A DNA stretch of 64,000 nt from Mesorhizobium muleiense. Lineage in GTDB: Bacteria; Pseudomonadota; Alphaproteobacteria; Rhizobiales; Rhizobiaceae. The notes under the pieces are model-generated. The model did no database searches. It worked only from the letters and a program-made list of their open reading frames with translations, and was not told where the DNA came from. Positions 26,066 through 34,557 of this stretch are shown in pieces; the stretch's first letter is position 1; each line of letters starts with the position of its first letter. The stretch is taken from assembly GCF_900099905.1 (NCBI RefSeq), contig NZ_FNEE01000014.1, forward strand, positions 88,208-152,207. Direction: 5' to 3'. The translations under genes and the position numbers were made by a program.

Positions 26066-26478
26066 ATGATCCGCAACACCCTGAGCGCCTCGGTTTTGGC
26101 CACGCTGTTTCTTGCCGCCCCGGCGTTTGCCAGGAAGCCACCATAGGACGCCCGATCGAAGCCGGCAGCCTGCACGAGGGCCACCTCGACATGGTCGTCT
26201 ATTACGTCCCGGCCGAGGGCGACCGCCTGGAGGTCACCGCCACCTTCGCGCCGAAGACCGGCGGCGATCCGCAGCGCGTCGTCATGGGCCTCGCCGACGG
26301 CGACTCCGTGGCCTTTTCGATGCCCGGCCACCGCGGCCCGCTCTACGCGTTCTCGCGGTCCGGCGAGGAGGTGACGGTGTCGTCCGAGACAGGCATGCGC
26401 GCCGATGCCAATGCACCGACCCGCCTTGCAGACGGCAGCCTGCGTGCTGCTGGGCTCACGTCCGTCGGGCCGATGTAA
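26066..26478 (+). pseudogene. Secreted protein gene with a one-base frameshift after the signal peptide
   Basis: ATG 26066, behind a strong GAAGGAGAT site, encodes a signal peptide (SASVLATLFLAAPAFA) that hits a stop nine codons before the expected reading continues. In the next frame the sequence goes on as QEATIGRPIEAG through VVYYVPAEGDRLEVTATF to LTSVGPM, stop 26478. Restoring one base at about 26133 (GCCCAGGAA instead of GCCAGGAA) joins both into one protein of about 137 residues. It may be a true mutation or a sequencing error. It precedes the efflux genes by 35 bp. Function unknown. Confidence 0.65.
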
Positions 26479-26513
26479 AGGTCAAACCCAATCTTTCTTG
26501 AGAGGCGACGAAC

Positions 26514-27623
26514 GTGAAAAAGAGACCCGCTGTTGTGCTGGGGGGCGTGCTGATCGCGATGTCAGGAGCGGCGGCATTTGCCATACTTGCCATTCCTACG
26601 CAGGAAGCCTCCGCCGTAGGCGACCCGAGGCAGGAACCGCCGATCGTCAGACTGGTGACGGCAGCGCCGGTGACCGGATCCGAACGCGGCTTCACCGGTA
26701 TTATCGGAGCGAGGGTGCAGAGCGATCTCGGCTTTCGCGTCCCCGGCAAAATCGTGGAGCGGCTCGTGGATGTGGGTCAGGAGGTCAAAGCTGGTCAGCC
26801 ACTGATGCGCATCGACGACACCGACCTTCGCCTCGCGCTCACGGCGAAGCGCAACGCCGTTGCCGCAGCGCGCGCAACAGTCGTTCAGACGGAACCGGAT
26901 GAACGGCGATACGCCAGTTTGCTCAGGGATGGATGGGTCCCCCGACAGCGCTACGAGCAGGCGAAGGCCGCGGTGGATACGGCCGAGGCGCAACTCGCCG
27001 CCGCCGAAGCCGACGCACGGGTCGCCGAGAACGAAGCGATCTACGCGGTCCTGCTGGCGGACGCGGATGGAACGGTGGTCGAAACGCTTGGCGAGCCGGG
27101 ACAGGTCATCTCCGCCGGCCAGACAGTGGTCCGGATCGCCAAGGCCGGCTCCCGCGAAGCGGTGGTCGCGCTTCCCGAAACGATCCGGCCGGCGATTGGG
27201 TCGGTGGCCGAGGCCAGCGTGTATGGCGGCGATGGGCGTCGTTATACGGCACATCTCCGGCAACTATCGAACTCCGCCGATGCCCAGACCCGTACCTATG
27301 AGGCCCGTTATGTGCTCGACGGTGAGGCCGCGGCAGCACCGCTTGGCGCGACGGTAACCATTCGGCTTGCGGGCCAGGCACGCCAGCGGGAAGTCCAGGT
27401 GCCGCTGGGAGCCGTGCTCGATGACGGCGAGAAGACAGGCGTTTGGGTCCTGGACAGCGCCACCTCGACTGTAAAGTTTCAGCCCGTCAAGCTTGTTCGT
27501 GTGACCAGCGAAACCGCTGTGGTCTCCGGACTGAACTCCAGCAATCCGATTGTTTCGCTCGGCGCCCATCTCCTGCAGGAGGGCGCTCGCGTCAGGACCG
27601 CGTCCGAAAGCAGGGGCAAATGA
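26514..27623 (+). CDS. RND efflux periplasmic adaptor (HlyD/MFP family)
   Basis: The 369 residues begin with a membrane/signal segment (VLGGVLIAMSGAAAFAILA) and contain the biotinyl-lipoyl-like half motifs GFRVPGKIVERLVDVGQEVKAG and GTVVETLGEPGQVISAGQ (partly quoted), flanking a coiled-coil hairpin at about 110-180. It links the inner-membrane RND pump to an outer-membrane channel. It starts at GTG 26514 and its stop overlaps the pump start. No outer-membrane factor gene is present here, so a channel from elsewhere must serve. Confidence 0.88.
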   Translation: MKKRPAVVLGGVLIAMSGAAAFAILAIPTQEASAVGDPRQEPPIVRLVTAAPVTGSERGFTGIIGARVQSDLGFRVPGKIVERLVDVGQEVKAGQPLMRIDDTDLRLALTAKRNAVAAARATVVQTEPDERRYASLLRDGWVPRQRYEQAKAAVDTAEAQLAAAEADARVAENEAIYAVLLADADGTVVETLGEPGQVISAGQTVVRIAKAGSREAVVALPETIRPAIGSVAEASVYGGDGRRYTAHLRQLSNSADAQTRTYEARYVLDGEAAAAPLGATVTIRLAGQARQREVQVPLGAVLDDGEKTGVWVLDSATSTVKFQPVKLVRVTSETAVVSGLNSSNPIVSLGAHLLQEGARVRTASESRGK

Positions 27624-30600
27624 TGATGAACCTAAATCTCTCCGCGATCGCCGTTCGTGAACGCGCCGTTACCCTGTTCTTCATCCTCCTGCTGGTGGCC
27701 GCCGGCGCCTACGCTTTCGTCATGCTCGGGCGGGCGGAGGACCCCAACTTCACCATCAAGACCCTGACGGTCACGACGGCATGGCCGGGCGCGACGGCGC
27801 GCGAGATGCAGGACCTCGTCGCCGAACCGTTGGAGAAGCGGCTTCAGGAACTGACCTGGTACGACCGGGTCGAGACGACCACACGGCCGGGTTACGCGTA
27901 TATGATGGTCACGCTGAAGGACAGCACACCGCCATCTGTCGTGCAGGAGGAGTTCTACCAGGCCCGCAAGAAGCTTGGGGATGAAGCCCGCAACCTGCCG
28001 TCCGGCGTCTTCGGGCCCTTCGTCAACGACGAATATTCGGATGTGAGCTTCGCCCTTTATGCGCTGAAGGCGAAGGGCATGCCGATGCGTGAGCTGGCGA
28101 GGCAGGCCGAGGCGATCCGCCAGGACCTCCTGCACGTGCCCGGCGTCAAGAAGATCAACATCCTCGGTGAACGTCCCGAACAGATATTCGTCGAATTTTC
28201 CTACGCCAAGCTGGCTACCCTCGGCGTATCGGCACAGGACATCGTCGCCGCCTTGCAGCGGCAGAACACCCTCACGCCGGCAGGCTCGATCGACACAAAG
28301 GGGCCGCGGGTTTTCATCCGGGTCGACGGCGCTTATGACAGCGTTCAGGCGATCGCCGACACGCCGATTGCCGCCGCGGGGCGGACGCTGAAGCTCTCCG
28401 ATATCGCCGAAGTCCGGCGCGGCTATGAAGATCCTCCCACATACCTCATCCGACGTCAGGGTGAGCCCACCATCATGCTCGCGGCTGTCATGCAGGAGGG
28501 CTGGGATGGTCTCGCGCTCGGCAAGGCGCTGGAGGACAGGACGGCGGCCATCGCACAGACGCTGCCGCTCGGGATGACGCTCGACAAGGTGAGCGACCAG
28601 GCCGTCAACATCACCTCGGCGGTTGACGAGTTCATGATGAAATTCGCGATGGCGCTCGGCGTGGTGCTGCTGATCGCCCTGATTAGCATGGGCTGGCGCG
28701 TCGGCATCGTCGTGGCGGCTGCCGTCCCCCTGACGCTAGCCGTCGTGTTCCTCATCATGCTGGAGACCGGCCGGTTCTTCGACCGCATCACGCTCGGCGC
28801 CCTCATCCTGGCGCTCGGTCTTCTCGTCGACGACGCCATCATTGCCATCGAGGTGATGGTGGTGAAGATGGAAGAAGGCATGGACCGCATCAAGGCGGCG
28901 GCCTATGCGTGGAGCCACACTGCGGCGCCGATGCTGTCCGGAACGCTCGTGACGATCGCCGGTTTCCTGCCGGTGGGCTTCGCGCGCTCGACCGCCGGCG
29001 AATACGCCGGCAACATCTTTTGGGTCGTAGGGTTCGCCCTCATCGTCTCCTGGATCGTCGCGGTGGTCTTCACACCTTACCTCGGCGTCAAGATGCTGCC
29101 CGACATCAAACCGGTCGAAGGCGGTCACCAAGCGATTTACGACACGCCGAACTATCGGCGCTTGCGGCGGCTCATCACGTTTGCCGTGCGCCACAAATTC
29201 GCAATCTCCGGTATCGTCGCTATCGCCTTCGTGCTTTCCGTTGTCGGCATGGGGTCTCTCAAACAGCAGTTCTTTCCGACATCCGACCGACCCGAAGTGC
29301 TGGTGGAGGTTCGCCTGCCGGAAGGCACCAGCATCGAGACGACGACCGCTACGGTCGAGAAACTCGAAGGCTGGCTGGACGACCAGGCCGAGGCCAAGAT
29401 CGTCACGAGCTATGTCGGTCAGGGCGCACCCCGCTTCTTTTTCGCAATGGCGCCGGAGCTGCCTGATCCTGCCTTCGCCAAGATCGTCGTGCTGACCCCG
29501 GACGCCGAGGCGCGTGAGGTGTTGAAGCACCGCCTGCGCGAGGCGGTGGCAGAGGGGCTTGCACCCGAGGCCAATGTCCGCGTCACGCAACTCGTGTTCG
29601 GCCCCTACACGCCATTCCCGGTCGAGTTCCGGATTATCGGACCTGATCCCGCGCAACTCTACGGCATATCCGAGAAGGCCCTCGACATCATGCGGGGCGT
29701 CCCGGACGTGCGTCAGGCCAACCGCGATTGGGGCAATCGCACACCCGTGCTCCGCTTCGTCCCGGATCAGGATCGACTGAACCTCATCGGCCTGTCGCCG
29801 GCGGAAGTGGGCCAGCAACTCCAATTCTTGCTTACCGGCATCCCCGTTACGCAGGTTCGCGAGGACATCCGCAACGTCCCCATCGTCGCACGCAGCGCTG
29901 GCGGCGAGCGGCTGGATCCGACGCGTTTGGCGGATTTCTCCCTGATGAGCCGGGACGGTCGCCCGATTCCGCTCGACCAGATCGGCCATTCGGAAATCCG
30001 TCTGGAAGAGCCGATCCTGAAGCGTCGCGATCGCACGCCTGTCATCACGATCCGCTCGGATATCAACGAAGCGACTCAGCCTCCAGAGGTTTCCAAGGAG
30101 ATCATGAAGGCCCTTCAGCCGCTGATCGCATCCCTTCCGGCCGGCTATCGCATCGAATTGGGCGGATCGATCGAGGAGGCTGAAAAGGCCAACACCGCGC
30201 TGGGCAAAGTCTTTCCGGCAATGATCGCCGCCATGCTGATCGTTATCATGCTGCAGGTGCGATCCTTCTCGACGATGGCCATGGTCATGCTGACGGCGCC
30301 GCTTGGCCTTGTCGGCGTCGTGCCGATGCTGCTCACCTTCAACCAGCCCTTCGGATTCAACGCCATTCTGGGCATGATAGGACTGGCCGGCATCCTGATG
30401 CGCAACACGCTGATCCTGACCGAACAGATCAAGGAGAACCGTGCTGCCGGGCTTGACGACTATCACGCCGTCATCGAGGCCACGGTGCAACGCACCAGGC
30501 CGGTGATCCTCACGGCACTCGCCGCCGTGCTGGCCTTCATCCCGCTCACGCACTCCGTCTTCTGGGGATCGATGGCCTATACGCTGATCGGCGGCACGGC

Positions 30601-30745
30601 GGTCGGCACGGTGCTGATCCTGCTCTTCCTTCCCGCGCTCTATGCCGCATGGTTCGGCATCAAGCCGACTGCTGACGAGGTCCGTGAGGAACCATCCGGC
30701 TCGACGAATGAATTGGAAAAGCAAACAGCAATTGCTGCTGAATAG
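27620..30745 (+). CDS. RND family efflux transporter permease
   Basis: From ATG 27620 the protein has 1041 residues, the standard RND pump length, with 12 predicted membrane segments and two large periplasmic loops. Proton-relay acidic residues are in LGLLVDDAIIAIEVM in TM4. The frame is open further upstream, but the usual N-terminus MNLNLSAIAVRERAVTLF fixes the start within a run of three ATGs (27620, 27623, 27626). It is coupled to the adaptor by overlap and followed by a TetR gene. Sequence resembles the HAE1/multidrug branch; substrate is unknown. Confidence 0.9.
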   Translation: MMMNLNLSAIAVRERAVTLFFILLLVAAGAYAFVMLGRAEDPNFTIKTLTVTTAWPGATAREMQDLVAEPLEKRLQELTWYDRVETTTRPGYAYMMVTLKDSTPPSVVQEEFYQARKKLGDEARNLPSGVFGPFVNDEYSDVSFALYALKAKGMPMRELARQAEAIRQDLLHVPGVKKINILGERPEQIFVEFSYAKLATLGVSAQDIVAALQRQNTLTPAGSIDTKGPRVFIRVDGAYDSVQAIADTPIAAAGRTLKLSDIAEVRRGYEDPPTYLIRRQGEPTIMLAAVMQEGWDGLALGKALEDRTAAIAQTLPLGMTLDKVSDQAVNITSAVDEFMMKFAMALGVVLLIALISMGWRVGIVVAAAVPLTLAVVFLIMLETGRFFDRITLGALILALGLLVDDAIIAIEVMVVKMEEGMDRIKAAAYAWSHTAAPMLSGTLVTIAGFLPVGFARSTAGEYAGNIFWVVGFALIVSWIVAVVFTPYLGVKMLPDIKPVEGGHQAIYDTPNYRRLRRLITFAVRHKFAISGIVAIAFVLSVVGMGSLKQQFFPTSDRPEVLVEVRLPEGTSIETTTATVEKLEGWLDDQAEAKIVTSYVGQGAPRFFFAMAPELPDPAFAKIVVLTPDAEAREVLKHRLREAVAEGLAPEANVRVTQLVFGPYTPFPVEFRIIGPDPAQLYGISEKALDIMRGVPDVRQANRDWGNRTPVLRFVPDQDRLNLIGLSPAEVGQQLQFLLTGIPVTQVREDIRNVPIVARSAGGERLDPTRLADFSLMSRDGRPIPLDQIGHSEIRLEEPILKRRDRTPVITIRSDINEATQPPEVSKEIMKALQPLIASLPAGYRIELGGSIEEAEKANTALGKVFPAMIAAMLIVIMLQVRSFSTMAMVMLTAPLGLVGVVPMLLTFNQPFGFNAILGMIGLAGILMRNTLILTEQIKENRAAGLDDYHAVIEATVQRTRPVILTALAAVLAFIPLTHSVFWGSMAYTLIGGTAVGTVLILLFLPALYAAWFGIKPTADEVREEPSGSTNELEKQTAIAAE

Positions 30746-30887
30746 GGTCCTGTTGTCGAGCAGGCGGACCAAGATTTCGCCGCTGGCTTTGCCTGAACAT
30801 ACGCAGGGCCAGTCGCACGACCTTACCGCTTGCAAATGATCGTTCAGGGCGAGCCCGGCAGATCCATCATCAGTTCTGGAGACATCG

Positions 30888-31502
30888 ATGAATCATCCGG
30901 TTGGACCGCGAACGGATCCCGACGAGGTGCGGGCTCGCATCCTGGAGGTGGCAGAGGCGCATTTTCGCCGCATCGGCTACCATAAGACGTCGGTAGCCGA
31001 CATCGCCTCCGAACTCGGCATGAGCCGGGCGAACGTCTACCGTTTCTTTTCCTCCAGGGATGCAATCAACGAATCCATTTGCAGGCAGGTCGTGAACGAG
31101 GTCGCGGACATCGCCGTTGCGATCGCACGCACCAACGTGCCGGCCTTGGAGAAACTCGACCGGCTCCTGACCGCCGTTCACCAGCACAACAAGACGAAAT
31201 TGATCAAGGAAAGAAGCATGCACGACTTGATCGTCGCCGCCCTGCGCGAGAATCGGGCGGTCATCAAGGCGCATGTCGAGCGAATGTTGGAAATCCTTGA
31301 GGCGATCATTCGCGAGGGGACCGAGGCGGGCGAACTCAAGGTCGAGGACCCGGCAGAAGCGGCGCGTGCGGTCAACGCCGCGTTCACGCCGTTCTTCCAC
31401 CCGATTCTGATCGAGCACTGCGTTCAACACGGCGAAGACACCGAAGCGGGCCTGCGCACGCAGATTCGCTTCGACCTGAAAGCTCTCGGCAAATCGAACT
31501 AG
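30888..31502 (+). CDS. TetR family regulator downstream of the RND pump
   Basis: The 204-residue protein has a TetR helix-turn-helix (KTSVADIASELGMSRANVY, residues about 34-52) and a helical ligand domain. It lies 142 bp after the pump gene on the same strand. Local pump control is the natural guess, although its sequence differs from the TetR at 24514 and I find no palindrome like the 23-bp-spaced operators next to it. Confidence 0.87.
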   Translation: MNHPVGPRTDPDEVRARILEVAEAHFRRIGYHKTSVADIASELGMSRANVYRFFSSRDAINESICRQVVNEVADIAVAIARTNVPALEKLDRLLTAVHQHNKTKLIKERSMHDLIVAALRENRAVIKAHVERMLEILEAIIREGTEAGELKVEDPAEAARAVNAAFTPFFHPILIEHCVQHGEDTEAGLRTQIRFDLKALGKSN

Positions 31503-31545
31503 CCGCCCTGGCAGGTGGCTGTCAGCGACGCATTCCGCCCTCAAT

Positions 31546-32502
31546 TCAGGCGCGACCTCCAATGTTCGGTCCTTCGTGCGGATAGAGCTTGCCGAACAGG
31601 GGCAGGTACATCGCGCCCTTGCGCATCAGGAAATCGTGGAACGTCGCCATCGCCGGCGAGATCGCGTGATCGCTGCGCATCACCGAAAACCATTGCCGGC
31701 GGATCGGCATGCCGACGACGTCGAGGATGACCAGCCGGCCGGCTTCGGTTTCGGCGGCGATGGTGTGGGCAGAGATGAAGGCAATGCCGAGCCCGGCCAT
31801 CACCGCCTGCTTGATCGTCTCGTTCGAGCCCATCTCGACGCCGAGATCGTCGATGCGGCCGGGCACGTCGCTGAGGAATATTTCCAGCGAGATGCGCGTG
31901 CCGGAGCCGGGCTCGCGGATGAGGAAATGCTCTTCGGCGATCCGCTCCTTGGATATCTCACGCACTGAGGCCAGCGGGTGGTCGGGCGGCGCGATGATGA
32001 CCAGCGGGTGATCACCGAAGACCGAGGCACGCACCGGGACTTCCCTCGCCGGGCGTCCCATCAGCGCGATGTCGATGTCGTGGTTCTTAAGACTGTTGAT
32101 GGTTTCGGCGCGGTTGCCGATGGCGAGCCGCATGTCAATGTCGGGATGTTCCTTCATGAAGCCGGCCATCAGCCGCGGCGCGAAATATTTGGCGGTGGAA
32201 ACGACGCCGAGCCGCAAGCTGCCGATACGCACGCCCTTGATCGCATCCATCTCGTCTTCGAGCAGGCGAAGCCGCTCCTCGATCGCCTGCGCCGTCTCGA
32301 CGAAGGCCAGACCTGCGGCAGTCGGACGCATGCCATCCGACGTCCGGTCGAACAAGGCCAGCTGGAACTCCTCCTCGACCTGCCGCAACTGGATCGTCAC
32401 CGCTGGAGGAGACAAGCCTAACACTTTGGCCGCGCTAACGATTTTTCCATGGCTGATGATGGCCTGAACGGTCTTGAATTGCTTGAGCGTGAGGTTTCTC
32501 AT
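31546..32502 (-). CDS. cbbR: LysR-type regulator of the Calvin cycle operon
   Basis: A 318-residue LysR protein: N-terminal winged helix with ISHGKIVSAAKVLGLSPPAVT (partly quoted; residues 17-37) and a C-terminal effector domain. It is divergent from cbbF with a 120-bp gap that holds two LysR-type T-N11-A inverted repeats. This arrangement is typical of CbbR, which activates cbb genes in response to metabolites such as RuBP or NADPH. Family and context agree. Confidence 0.92.
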   Translation of the reverse strand: MRNLTLKQFKTVQAIISHGKIVSAAKVLGLSPPAVTIQLRQVEEEFQLALFDRTSDGMRPTAAGLAFVETAQAIEERLRLLEDEMDAIKGVRIGSLRLGVVSTAKYFAPRLMAGFMKEHPDIDMRLAIGNRAETINSLKNHDIDIALMGRPAREVPVRASVFGDHPLVIIAPPDHPLASVREISKERIAEEHFLIREPGSGTRISLEIFLSDVPGRIDDLGVEMGSNETIKQAVMAGLGIAFISAHTIAAETEAGRLVILDVVGMPIRRQWFSVMRSDHAISPAMATFHDFLMRKGAMYLPLFGKLYPHEGPNIGGRA

Positions 32503-32622
32503 GCGCCATACTAAATTTTTTTTAGCACGAAAGTAAAGTTATTGAATTTTACTTATCCATGGCAGTTTGTTCTCATTCCCCAATCCGGCCGGAGGAGTTT
32601 GCGGCTGGATCGGGAGGTTACG
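32503..32622. promoter_or_regulatory. cbbR-cbbF divergent promoter with two CbbR-like boxes
   Basis: CTAAA-N5-TTTAG (32511-32525) contains a T-N11-A match at 32512/32524. AAGTAAA-N10-TTTACTT (32531-32554) is a perfect 7-bp inverted repeat with another T-N11-A at 32534/32546. Both are A/T-rich and close together, as expected for recognition and activation sites of a LysR regulator. Assignment of which box is bound tightly is not possible from sequence. Confidence 0.65.
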
Positions 32623-33669
32623 ATGCCAGCGGCAACGCTCGACGCATTTCTGAATTCCTATCTCGGCCCGCCCGACGAACTGCGTTCGGCAGTCGTCGCG
32701 ACCGTCCGTCAGCTGACGCAGGCCGCAACCAAGGTCCGCAACACCATCAATCAGGGGGTGCTCGGCACCGCCTTTGCCGGGACCCGCAGCGCCAATGCCG
32801 ACGGCGACATCCAGAAGGATCTCGACATCTTCGCCGACGACATCTTTCTCGACGCCATGCGCCACGCTCCGGTCGCGCTCTACGCCTCCGAGGAACTGGA
32901 GCAGCCGGTCCTGCTCGACAGCCAGGCGCCTCTCGCCATCGCCATCGACCCGCTCGACGGCTCTTCCAACATCGACACCAACGTGTCGATCGGAACGATC
33001 TTCTCGCTCCTCCCTGCAACTGGCGCGCCGGACGAAAATCCGGCCGCCTCTTTTTTGCAGCCGGGCGTGAAGCAGCTGGGCGCCGGTTTCTTCATCTACG
33101 GGCCGCAGCTGGCACTGGTCCTGTCGCTCGGCAGCGGCACGCATGTCTTCGTTCTCTCGACCAGGCTCGGCACCTTCGTCCAGGCCTACGAGAGCCGGAT
33201 CATCCCGCAGCGTACCCAGGAGTTCGCCATCAACGCCGCCAACTACCGGCATTGGGACGAGGCGGTGCGGCTCTACATCGACGACTGCCTCGAAGGCACT
33301 GAAGGCCCACGCGGAAAGGACTTCAACATGCGCTGGATCGCCTCCCTCGTCGCCGACTGCTACCGCATATTGATGCGCGGCGGCGTGTTCCTCTATCCAG
33401 GCGACAAGCGCAAGGGTTACCGCCAGGGACGGCTGCGCCTCGTCTATGAGGCCAACCCGATCGCCTATCTCATCGAACAGGCAGGCGGCGCCGCCACCGA
33501 CACCATCACCCGCATCCTCGAAATCGAGCCCGAGGGCCTGCACCAGCGCGTGCCCGTGGTGTTCGGATCGGCGCGCGAGGTCGCGCGCATCACCCGCTAC
33601 CACACCGAGCCCAGCGCGATCGGCGAGCGTGCACCGCTGTTCAGCCGCCGCGGCCTGTTCAGGGCCTGA
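32623..33669 (+). CDS. cbbF: Fructose-1,6-bisphosphatase class I
   Basis: The 348-residue enzyme dephosphorylates fructose- (and often sedoheptulose-) bisphosphate in the regenerative phase of the Calvin cycle. The metal/phosphate motif DPLDGSSNID is at about residues 108-117, and YPGDKRKGYRQGRLRLVYE forms the substrate-binding C-terminal part. It starts at ATG 32623 behind GGGAGGT. It is the first gene of the cbb operon, 5 bp from cbbP. Confidence 0.95.
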   Translation: MPAATLDAFLNSYLGPPDELRSAVVATVRQLTQAATKVRNTINQGVLGTAFAGTRSANADGDIQKDLDIFADDIFLDAMRHAPVALYASEELEQPVLLDSQAPLAIAIDPLDGSSNIDTNVSIGTIFSLLPATGAPDENPAASFLQPGVKQLGAGFFIYGPQLALVLSLGSGTHVFVLSTRLGTFVQAYESRIIPQRTQEFAINAANYRHWDEAVRLYIDDCLEGTEGPRGKDFNMRWIASLVADCYRILMRGGVFLYPGDKRKGYRQGRLRLVYEANPIAYLIEQAGGAATDTITRILEIEPEGLHQRVPVVFGSAREVARITRYHTEPSAIGERAPLFSRRGLFRA

Positions 33670-33674
33670 GCATC

Positions 33675-34547
33675 ATGTCGGCAAAGCACCCCATCATCAC
33701 CATCACCGGGTCGTCAGGCGCCGGCACCACCTCGGTCAAGCGCATCTTCGAGCTGATCTTCCGGCGTGAGAACATCGACGCCGCCTTCATCGAAGGCGAC
33801 GCCTTTCACCGCTACGACCGCGCCACGATGAAGGTCAAGGTGGCCGAGGAGGAGAAGGCCGGCAATCCGAACTTCACCCACTTCCATGCCGAGGCCAACG
33901 AGCTCGCAATCCTCGAAGAGGTGTTTGAGGAATATGGCCGCCGCGGAACCGGAAAGACCCGCACCTACATCCATGACGAGGATGAGGAGAAGCAGTACGG
34001 CACGCCGCCGGGACAATTTACCGAATGGCGCGAATTCCCGCCGAGCGACCTGCTCTTCTACGAGGGCCTGCATGGCTGCGTCGTCACCGACAAGATAGAC
34101 CTGGCCAGGCATGCCGACCTCAGGATCGGCGTGGTGCCGGTCATCAATCTCGAATGGATCCAGAAGATCCATCGCGACCGGGCAACCCGCGGCTATTCCA
34201 CCGAGGCGGTGATGGACGTCATCCTGCGCCGCATGCCGGACTATGTCCGCTACATCGTCCCGCAATTCTCGCAGACCGCCATCAACTTCCAGCGTGTGCC
34301 GATCGTCGACACGTCCAACCCGTTCATCGCGCGCTGGATCCCGACGCCCGACGAATCGATGCTGGTCATCCGCTTCGCCAATCCCCGCGGCATCGATTTC
34401 CCCTACCTGCTTTCGATGATCCACGACTCGTTCATGTCGCGGCCGAATTCCATAGTGGTGCCAGGCAACAAGCTCGATCTTGCCATGCAGCTGATCCTGA
34501 CGCCGCTCATCCTGCAATTGATCGAACGCAAGAACCGTGTGTCGTGA
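33675..34547 (+). CDS. cbbP: Phosphoribulokinase
   Basis: At 290 residues this is the octameric proteobacterial type of phosphoribulokinase, which makes ribulose-1,5-bisphosphate for RuBisCO. The P-loop GSSGAGTTSV lies at residues 12-21; DAFHRYDR and the lid-region ELAILEEVFEEYG follow. It lies 5 bp after cbbF and 10 bp before cbbT. Confidence 0.96.
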   Translation: MSAKHPIITITGSSGAGTTSVKRIFELIFRRENIDAAFIEGDAFHRYDRATMKVKVAEEEKAGNPNFTHFHAEANELAILEEVFEEYGRRGTGKTRTYIHDEDEEKQYGTPPGQFTEWREFPPSDLLFYEGLHGCVVTDKIDLARHADLRIGVVPVINLEWIQKIHRDRATRGYSTEAVMDVILRRMPDYVRYIVPQFSQTAINFQRVPIVDTSNPFIARWIPTPDESMLVIRFANPRGIDFPYLLSMIHDSFMSRPNSIVVPGNKLDLAMQLILTPLILQLIERKNRVS

Positions 34548-34557
34548 GGAGGACGCC

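Noticed and set aside
28736..30835. A 699-codon open frame on the minus strand
   Set aside because: Antisense to the RND pump; composition (His, Asp, Arg-rich) is that of a shadow frame.
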